This document shows, piece by piece, positions 8,304-12,921 of a stretch of 12,921 bases of DNA (the stretch's first letter is position 1; the number at the start of each line of letters is the position of its first letter). Source of the stretch: an uncultured Clostridia bacterium (GTDB lineage Bacteria > Bacillota_I > Bacilli_A > RF39 > UBA660); NCBI GenBank assembly GCA_946533175.1, contig CAMNBS010000026.1, positions 1-12,921 on the forward strand, in the 5' to 3' direction. Made by a program: the position numbers and the translations under genes. Under the pieces are notes generated by a model that saw only the letters and a program-made list of their open reading frames with translations, did not search any database and was not told where the DNA came from.

Positions 8304-9228
8304 CTAAAAGCTCCATTTTAAGGGTTAATTTATTATTTTGATAAGATATTTCTCCCAAAGATCCATTTATTAAGGTAAAAACAGGTTTAACATGACCAAT
8401 ATCAGCATTATAAATAATATTTTTATCTTTAAATACTTTTTTTATACCCTCATAATATTCCATATTACATTCTACTTTAGGAAATAAAACACTACCAAAT
8501 AAAATAGTATTACTATATTTAAAATAACCCATTTTTTGCATTTGTAACATGGTTAAATAGACATCAACACTACCCATTGAAAAAATATCAAAGTACCATA
8601 TAATTCCATATTTTTGATATTTTTCCAAAAAATTCTTGGTATAATCGTAATCCGTTCCAAATAAAAATCTTAAGATATCTAAACATCCCCCAATTAAAAG
8701 ACCTTTTGATGTAAAATTACCATTTATTGATTGAGTCTTTCCTTTAAGAAATGATTTTTGAACAATCAAATTTCCTTCTAAAATTTTTAAATTATTTAAT
8801 TGATAATCTTCTAATATTTCACTATCAAAACTTTTACCATTTAAGCCATAAACAGTTGCTAAATCATATTTGGTCGTTAAAATATATAATAATGGAGTAA
8901 TATCAGAATATCCCATTACTAAAAGTTTTTTCTTTTTTATTTCTAGATAATTAATATCATCTAATACTTCATATAAGAAATCTCCCCCACGAATATTTAT
9001 TAGCATATTAATATCTTCTTGCAATAGCTCATTTAATTCTTTTATTCTTTCTTCTTTAGAACTACTAACAATTTCTTCGCCATAAACATTTGGAGTAATT
9101 ATTAAACGATACTTTTCTTTTAAATGATTAAGACTTAGCTTTACTTCTTTTATTGTATTTCCTGCTCCACTTGATAAAGCCGTAATACCTATTACATTTT
9201 TCCTTTGAAGAAACTTTGGATATTCCAT
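8287..9228 (-). CDS. S66 family LD-carboxypeptidase (LdcA/MccF fold)
   Basis: A 313-aa cytoplasmic serine peptidase of family S66. Characterised members either cleave the L-Lys/meso-DAP to D-Ala bond of muropeptides during murein recycling (LdcA) or inactivate microcin C (MccF). Motifs: INIRGGDFLYEVLDDINY (77-94), nucleophile elbow MGYSDIT with Ser108, IGGCLDILRFLFGT (179-192) and NADIGH with His279. The catalytic Glu of the Ser-Glu-His triad should lie in a WYLEN-like strand; here it reads WYFDI (211-215), placing Asp214 in that position. There is no signal peptide. The start has an AAAGG-type SD about 8 nt upstream, within the end of the preceding gene 2 nt away. The 3' end overlaps the DUF523 gene by 17 nt. 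The family is sure; the exact substrate is not. Confidence 0.92.
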   Translation of the reverse strand: MEYPKFLQRKNVIGITALSSGAGNTIKEVKLSLNHLKEKYRLIITPNVYGEEIVSSSKEERIKELNELLQEDINMLINIRGGDFLYEVLDDINYLEIKKKKLLVMGYSDITPLLYILTTKYDLATVYGLNGKSFDSEILEDYQLNNLKILEGNLIVQKSFLKGKTQSINGNFTSKGLLIGGCLDILRFLFGTDYDYTKNFLEKYQKYGIIWYFDIFSMGSVDVYLTMLQMQKMGYFKYSNTILFGSVLFPKVECNMEYYEGIKKVFKDKNIIYNADIGHVKPVFTLINGSLGEISYQNNKLTLKMELLDENNG

Positions 9229-9230
9229 AA

Positions 9231-9713
9231 TTATCGCCTTTTTCTAAGTTTTTTTCTATGTTGATATTTTTCTTTTACCCCTAAAATGATTTTATTATAT
9301 AATCGATGAATTCCCTCGATTATTTGATGTTTAACAGGGCCAATTTTTTCATCTTCAAAGTAATTATCTATCATTTCATCATATGTATCTAAATATTTAT
9401 CTACAAGCGATATTTGTTGCAATCTATTTTCATTAATACGTAATAAAATGTCATCTAAAGATATTTTACTTTCTCTTTTAACTGTTTTTATTTTTCTTAA
9501 TATTAAATATTTTTCAAGAAGTAAATAATACTTTTTTGTATCAGCATAAATATCATAATAAAATAAATCATATTCACTTAATATTTCTCGAGCAATAGCA
9601 CTTGATTTAACTATTTTTTCATATTTTAAAGATTCTTCTTCATATAATTTAATTAATTCTTCATCAGTAAAACCACTAAATAATTCTATAATATGTTCAT
9701 TATCTGTTATCAT
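9231..9713 (-). CDS. small helical protein of unknown function
   Basis: A 160-residue protein that I do not recognise. It looks almost entirely alpha-helical and highly charged, with many Glu, Lys, Ile, Leu and Tyr and no Cys or Trp. Helical runs include ELIKLYEEESLKYEKIVK (19-36) and a Tyr-rich stretch DLFYYDIYADTKKYYLLLEKYLILRK (49-74). The C-terminus is strongly basic (EKYQHRKKLRKRR), which could bind nucleic acid or ribosomes. There is no signal peptide or membrane segment. It begins 21 nt after the gltX stop with no visible SD; that gap and the end of gltX hold a terminator-like hairpin. Downstream it abuts the S66 peptidase gene (2-nt gap). The coding call rests on the open frame, compact operon position and the next gene's SD lying in its last codons. 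Confidence 0.75.
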   Translation of the reverse strand: MITDNEHIIELFSGFTDEELIKLYEEESLKYEKIVKSSAIAREILSEYDLFYYDIYADTKKYYLLLEKYLILRKIKTVKRESKISLDDILLRINENRLQQISLVDKYLDTYDEMIDNYFEDEKIGPVKHQIIEGIHRLYNKIILGVKEKYQHRKKLRKRR

Positions 9714-9725
9714 AAATCATTGTAA

Positions 9726-9766
9726 AAAAAAGAATTAATTTTCTTTAAATCGACTAATTCTTTTTT
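9726..9766 (-). terminator. AT-rich hairpin across the gltX stop, possible terminator or attenuator
   Basis: A perfect 12-bp inverted repeat (arms 9726-9737 and 9755-9766, loop 17 nt). On the minus strand the 3' arm ends in a run of eight T. The gltX TAA lies inside the structure. Only one G-C pair is present, so the stem is weak. It could reduce read-through from gltX into the following genes. Confidence 0.45.
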
Positions 9767-11393
9767 GTATCCTTTCTTTTCCTAATAATTTTAATATTTC
9801 ATATAAATCTGGAGTAATACTCTTTGTTGTCATACTAACTCTTATTACCGTTGAAATATCCGCTACACTTCCCTTATAGTTTTCTTTATTCTTCTTATAA
9901 TCTTTCATATTTGAAGCATATCCTAATTCATCACACATCATTTTCATTTTATTAAACCAGGTTTCTTTATCATCATTAATATCATAATATTTATCAAAAT
10001 AAAGAGTTAATATTTTTTCTATTTCTTGTTTATCAGTAATATTTTGAAATTCATAATTTAAATTAGTATACAATTCATCATACATATACCATATACCATT
10101 TCTTATATCCTTAAAGCAAGAATAATCTTTTCTAGGTTTATCCTGATATCTTTCAATCGAAAATATCTTCTTAGTATAATCTTCATATTTTAGCATTAAT
10201 TCATATAGTTCACAATCATATTCTTTCATCCAAGGAAGAGCTGCATCATATAATTCTTCACTAGTCATACGACTAATATAATTTTTGGTAATGTTATATA
10301 GTTTTTCGACATCAAAAAGAGTTCCACTTTCACTCATTTTACTGAAATCCATTTTAAAATCGGATAATTTACCATGTTGATTATTTAAAAACCATTCTTC
10401 AAAATTAGAATTAGCGATTGTCATTAAATATAATTTTGTTGCTTCCATCGGAATTCCTTTTTCATGATAAAAATTAACTGATGCCTCTGGATCTTTCCTT
10501 TTAGATAATTTGCGACGTACTCCATTTTCATCTATTTTCATAACAAGACCAAGATGAGCATAACGAGGTTCCTTAAAACCTAATACTTCAAATAATTGAT
10601 GATGAATCGGATAACTTGGAATCCATTCTTCTCCACGCATAACTGTTGTTGTTTGCATCAAATGATCATCCACTGCATGAGCAAAATGATATGTTGGCAA
10701 TTGATCAGTTGACTTTATAATAACAATATCTTGATCATTTTCAGGAAATTCAATTTTACCACGTACGCGATCATCTAAAATAATTTTATTATTGAAATTA
10801 CCTGGAGATTTAAGACGAACAACATACTTTTCACCATTTTTAATTTTATCAATAGCCTCTTTACAGGTTAAACAACGACATTTAGCATAACTTCCATAAT
10901 AGCCAATACGCTCTTTATTAAGTTCTTGAATAGTCCTTGTTTCATCTAAATCTTCTTTTGAACAAAAACATGGATAAGCAAGTCCTCGTCTTACTAAATC
11001 TTTGGCATAAACATGATATATATTCTTTCTTTGACTTTGAATATATGGTCCATATGCACCAATACTTTCCTTTTCACTAATCATTCCTTCATCAGGAACA
11101 ATATCAAAATTTGCTAAATCACGAATAATACCTTCAATACCATTTTCGACTGTTCTTTCACTATCAGTATCTTCAATTCTTAAATAAAAAATACCATTAG
11201 TATCTTTAGCAGCTTTAAAATCTTCAAAAGCTGATAATAAACTACCCATGTGAACAAATCCTGTTGGACTTGGGGCAAATCTGGTTACTTCACACCCCTC
11301 ATCTAAATTTCTCTTAGGATACTTCTTTTCAATATCCGAAATTGTTTCTGATACATCAGGAAACATTATTTCTGCTAAATCTTCTTGTGTCAT
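9735..11393 (-). CDS. gltX: glutamate-tRNA ligase
   Basis: Class I aminoacyl-tRNA synthetase charging tRNA-Glu. The Rossmann domain opens with VTRFAPSPTG and the HIGH motif as HMGS (48-51), followed by YLRIEDTDSERT (70-81). A Cys-rich insert (C142, C144, C172, C174, C177) matches the GluRS zinc ribbon. YHFAHAVDDHL and VMRGEEWIPS follow; the KMSKS loop is KLSKRKD (295-301). RFAPSPTG and IEDTDSER mark GluRS rather than GlnRS. At 552 aa it is longer than the common ~480-aa GltX and has about 35 residues before the first catalytic motif; such long forms occur in Clostridia and relatives. The C-terminal ~200 residues are the less conserved anticodon-binding part. The start has AAGGAGG 5 nt upstream, an ideal site. 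A T-box leader precedes it. Whether it also charges tRNA-Gln (non-discriminating, with GatCAB) cannot be seen here. Confidence 0.96.
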   Translation of the reverse strand: MTQEDLAEIMFPDVSETISDIEKKYPKRNLDEGCEVTRFAPSPTGFVHMGSLLSAFEDFKAAKDTNGIFYLRIEDTDSERTVENGIEGIIRDLANFDIVPDEGMISEKESIGAYGPYIQSQRKNIYHVYAKDLVRRGLAYPCFCSKEDLDETRTIQELNKERIGYYGSYAKCRCLTCKEAIDKIKNGEKYVVRLKSPGNFNNKIILDDRVRGKIEFPENDQDIVIIKSTDQLPTYHFAHAVDDHLMQTTTVMRGEEWIPSYPIHHQLFEVLGFKEPRYAHLGLVMKIDENGVRRKLSKRKDPEASVNFYHEKGIPMEATKLYLMTIANSNFEEWFLNNQHGKLSDFKMDFSKMSESGTLFDVEKLYNITKNYISRMTSEELYDAALPWMKEYDCELYELMLKYEDYTKKIFSIERYQDKPRKDYSCFKDIRNGIWYMYDELYTNLNYEFQNITDKQEIEKILTLYFDKYYDINDDKETWFNKMKMMCDELGYASNMKDYKKNKENYKGSVADISTVIRVSMTTKSITPDLYEILKLLGKERIQKRISRFKEN

Positions 11394-11398
11394 TTCAT

Positions 11399-11405
11399 CC
11401 TCCTT
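11399..11405 (-). promoter_or_regulatory. gltX ribosome binding site, possible target of T-box control
   Basis: AAGGAGG on the minus strand, 5 nt before the gltX ATG. AGGAG within it can pair with CTCCT in the 3' strand of the antiterminator element (plus-strand 11428-11432), a 5-bp match that could hide the SD when the antiterminator is not formed. Confidence 0.7.
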
Positions 11406-11409
11406 AATT

Positions 11410-11602
11410 AAAAATACTCTATCATATAGGAGCGAAATATCGCGGTACCATCCTACTTAATAGAGTACTACTATCTTTTTGATTTAACGCATCGCACGTT
11501 TAAGCTCCAAAGTTTCTTCTAATATTTTCAATGTAATTTTTCATCAACCAATTACTTTCTACAAATTAAAAATATTATACTCCTCTTTTTCATCACTTAT
11601 TT
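11410..11602 (-). promoter_or_regulatory. T-box leader of gltX, glutamate specifier GAA
   Basis: tRNA-sensing leader RNA. The conserved T-box sequence AGGATGGTACCGCG lies at 11441-11454. It folds as the standard antiterminator: helix A1 TAGGA/TCCTA (11451-11455 with 11427-11431), bulge TGGTACC, helix A2 GCG/CGC. Stem I is visible: a base of AAAG/CTTT, a specifier loop with AGTA on the 5' side and AGAAGAAA on the 3' side, then a perfect 12-bp helix with one G-T (11565-11576 with 11521-11532) and an apical hairpin GTAATT/AATTAC around GGTTGATGA. The second GAA (11514-11516), followed by A, is the likely specifier and codes Glu, matching gltX. A stem III-like hairpin follows. The terminator is not standard: an 8-bp helix (11460-11467 with 11415-11422) followed by TTTTT encloses the antiterminator. 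Uncharged tRNA-Glu should raise gltX expression. Confidence 0.9.
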
Positions 11603-11608
11603 ATCTAT

Positions 11609-11637
11609 ATAATACTAATAAATAATCATTTTGTCAA
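11609..11637 (-). promoter_or_regulatory. promoter of the gltX T-box transcript
   Basis: Consensus -35 TTGACA (11632-11637), 17-nt spacer, -10 TATTAT (11609-11614) on the minus strand. Transcription should start near 11602, just before stem I of the T-box leader. Confidence 0.75.
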
Positions 11638-11646
11638 ACTAAATAT

Positions 11647-11675
11647 TTGCAATTTTTAATAATATATAATATAAT
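11647..11675 (+). promoter_or_regulatory. promoter of the 36-residue peptide gene
   Basis: TTGCAA (11647-11652), 17-nt spacer, perfect TATAAT (11670-11675); another TATAAT overlaps at 11665-11670. It is back to back with the gltX promoter, with 9 bp between the two -35 boxes. The start site would be near 11682, giving a leader of only about 12 nt holding the GAGGTG ribosome binding site. Confidence 0.65.
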
Positions 11676-11693
11676 GTCATTATTGAGGTGAAT

Positions 11694-11804
11694 ATGAGTA
11701 AACAAAATAAGAAAAAAAGAAAAATTAATGGACCAAAAATTTTTGCGATATGCCTTTTAGCTATCATGGTTTTATCTATGGTTGCAGGATTAATCTTTAT
11801 GTAA
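11694..11804 (+). CDS. 36-residue single-pass membrane peptide (Prli42/DUF4044-like)
   Basis: A short gene whose ATG follows GAGGTG (11685-11690) at 3 nt. The product starts MSKQNKKKRKINGPK, a strongly basic N-terminus, then a single hydrophobic segment from Ile16 to Met36 (IFAICLLAIMVLSMVAGLIFM) that runs to the C-terminus. The layout predicts a membrane peptide with its basic end in the cytoplasm. Size, layout and the LSMVAG stretch recall the tiny Bacillota proteins Prli42 (a membrane anchor of the stressosome in Listeria) and DUF4044; the match is by eye and function is not shown. A good promoter, an SD and an immediate bidirectional terminator overlapping its TAA support a real gene. It is the only plus-strand gene in the window, convergent with mscL and divergent from gltX. 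Confidence 0.8.
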   Translation: MSKQNKKKRKINGPKIFAICLLAIMVLSMVAGLIFM

Positions 11805-11829
11805 AAAGACTTCTAAATTGAAGCCTTTT
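11804..11829. terminator. bidirectional terminator between the small peptide gene and mscL
   Basis: A 10-bp stem (11804-11813 with 11820-11829, loop 6 nt) with one mismatch or wobble depending on strand. On the plus strand it is followed by TTTTCTTTTTT; on the minus strand by TTTTT. It starts at the last base of the peptide gene's stop codon and lies 5 nt past the mscL stop, so it serves both convergent genes. Confidence 0.85.
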
Positions 11830-11834
11830 CTTTT

Positions 11835-12272
11835 TTACTTATTTTTCTTTAATAAATCACGAATTTCTTCAAGAAGAACAACTTCATCACTTTTTGGAGC
11901 AGCTTCTTGTTCTTTTTCTTCTTTCTTCTTTTTCAAACTCATTACTTTATTCATAGCTTTAACAACCATGAAAATAACGAAAGCAATAATTAAGAAGTTA
12001 ATAATAGCTTGAATAAATGATCCATAAGCAAGAACTGATGCTCCAGCTGTTTGGGCTTCAGCTAAAGTAGCATAATGTTCACCATTAAGAGAAACAAATA
12101 GATTTGTAAAATCAATTCCTCCAGTTGCAAGTGAGATTACTGGCATAATAACGTCATTAACAAGACTAGTTACAATACTTGAAAATGCCCCACCAATAAC
12201 CACAGCAACAGCTAAATCAATAACATTTCCACGTTTGATGAAATCACCAAATTCCTTAAATAATTTTTTCAT
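11835..12272 (-). CDS. mscL: large-conductance mechanosensitive channel
   Basis: Homopentameric inner-membrane channel that opens under high membrane tension and releases solutes during hypo-osmotic shock. At 145 aa it is slightly longer than E. coli MscL (136). The N-terminal amphipathic helix and TM1 (KEFGDFIKRGNVIDLAVAVVIGGAF, residues 6-30, continuing to about 45) carry the family signature. An extracellular loop of about 30 residues follows, then TM2 (about 83-105) with the usual basic cluster KKKK after it. A Glu/Lys linker leads to the C-terminal bundle helix VVLLEEIRDLLKK (131-143). It begins 15 nt after the upp stop with an AAAGGA-type SD, so it is probably co-transcribed with upp, and ends at the bidirectional terminator. 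Confidence 0.97.
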   Translation of the reverse strand: MKKLFKEFGDFIKRGNVIDLAVAVVIGGAFSSIVTSLVNDVIMPVISLATGGIDFTNLFVSLNGEHYATLAEAQTAGASVLAYGSFIQAIINFLIIAFVIFMVVKAMNKVMSLKKKKEEKEQEAAPKSDEVVLLEEIRDLLKKNK

Positions 12273-12287
12273 TTTCTTTTCCTTTCT

Positions 12288-12914
12288 TTATTTTGTTCCA
12301 TATATACGATCCCCGGCATCACCTAATCCTGGGACAATATATCCAATATCATTTAATTTATCATCAAGTTGAGCACAATATACTTGTACATCTGGATGAT
12401 CTTTTTTTATTTTTTCAATGCCACATGGAGCAGCAATAATACATAAGAATTTAATTTTTTTAACGCCATCTTTTTTTAACATTGTAATAGCAGCCGAACC
12501 ACTACCTCCGGTAGCAAGCATTGGGTCAAGCAATATAACTTCTTTATCTTCAATGTTAATTGGTAACTTGCAGTAATATTTAACTGGTTCAAGAGTTTCC
12601 TCATTACGATATAAACCAATATGACCTATTTTAGCATTTGGCATAAGACGAAGAACACCATCAACCATTCCCATACCCGCACGTAAAATTGGTACAAAAG
12701 CATAATGATTTTCATCAACTTGTTTTCCTGTTGTTTCCGTAATAGGTGTTTTGATTTTAACTTCTTTCGTTTTAGCATCAGATAAGGCTTCATAACATAG
12801 TAACATCGCTATTTCACTAATTAATTCGCGAAATTCTTTCGTGCCAGTTTTTTCATTTCTTAAAATAGAAATCTTATGTTTAATCATTGGATGATTTAGA
12901 ATAATTTCTTTCAT
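12288..12914 (-). CDS. upp: uracil phosphoribosyltransferase
   Basis: Pyrimidine salvage enzyme: uracil + PRPP gives UMP + PPi, in the cytoplasm. At 208 aa it has exactly the usual length. Motifs: HPMIKHKISILRN at the N-terminus, VPILRAGMGMVDGVL (74-88), YRNEETLEPVKYY (102-114), PRPP loop DPMLATGGS (130-138) and uracil-binding PGLGDAGDRIYGT (195-207). All are intact. Only 7 bases remain upstream of the ATG before the window edge (GAGAAAT on the coding strand), so the SD and promoter are mostly out of view. mscL follows 15 nt downstream. Confidence 0.98.
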   Translation of the reverse strand: MKEIILNHPMIKHKISILRNEKTGTKEFRELISEIAMLLCYEALSDAKTKEVKIKTPITETTGKQVDENHYAFVPILRAGMGMVDGVLRLMPNAKIGHIGLYRNEETLEPVKYYCKLPINIEDKEVILLDPMLATGGSGSAAITMLKKDGVKKIKFLCIIAAPCGIEKIKKDHPDVQVYCAQLDDKLNDIGYIVPGLGDAGDRIYGTK

Positions 12915-12921
12915 ATTTCTC

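Noticed and set aside
11818..12012. 64-codon plus-strand frame over the mscL 3' end
   Set aside because: It starts inside the bidirectional terminator and is antisense to mscL; the Phe/Ser-rich product mirrors the Lys/Glu-rich mscL tail.
1..12921. CRISPR arrays, insertion sequences, tRNA or rRNA genes, phage or defence modules
   Set aside because: None seen on reading both strands: no spaced long repeats, no transposase or integrase motifs, no tRNA-like cloverleaf; the genes are housekeeping or unknown.

Overview
The window is AT-rich bacterial DNA with closely packed genes, nearly all on the minus strand. Gene content and signals fit a low-GC Bacillota: a T-box leader on an aminoacyl-tRNA synthetase gene, AAGGAG-type ribosome binding sites, an RNase J, pyruvate:ferredoxin oxidoreductase (PFOR) and formate-tetrahydrofolate ligase. 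The very low GC and plain gene set suggest an anaerobic, fermentative, host-associated lineage of uncultured Bacilli or Clostridia type. That placement is inference. Trp is encoded by TGG where checked, so there is no sign of the mycoplasma code.

Layout, in minus-strand transcription order (high to low coordinates). (1) upp (uracil salvage) and mscL (mechanosensitive channel) form a two-gene unit that ends at a bidirectional terminator shared with a convergent 36-residue membrane peptide gene, the only plus-strand gene. (2) That peptide gene and gltX are divergently transcribed from two promoters whose -35 boxes lie 9 bp apart. gltX has a T-box leader with a GAA (Glu) specifier. (3) Behind gltX lie a helical protein of unknown function, an S66 LD-carboxypeptidase and a DUF523 protein, packed with gaps or overlaps of a few bases. 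fhs follows after about 60 nt and ends at its own terminator. (4) An RNase J gene has its own extended -10 promoter and terminator. Its protein lacks several metal-binding residues of the family, so it looks like an RNase J2-type partner subunit. (5) A 252-residue protein of unknown function lies 2 nt upstream of nifJ (PFOR), whose stop codon is just inside the left edge.

Functionally this is mostly housekeeping: pyruvate oxidation to acetyl-CoA with ferredoxin reduction, ATP-dependent entry of formate into the folate one-carbon pool, glutamyl-tRNA supply under tRNA-sensing control, RNA turnover, muropeptide recycling, uracil salvage and osmotic safety. I see no mobile element, CRISPR array, tRNA, rRNA or clear defence system. 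The points most worth a second look are the degenerate RNase J, the layout of the gltX T-box, the 36-residue Prli42-like peptide, and the unknown gene coupled to PFOR. Two starts are moved inward from the longest reading frames: fhs to 7808 and the RNase J gene to 5910.
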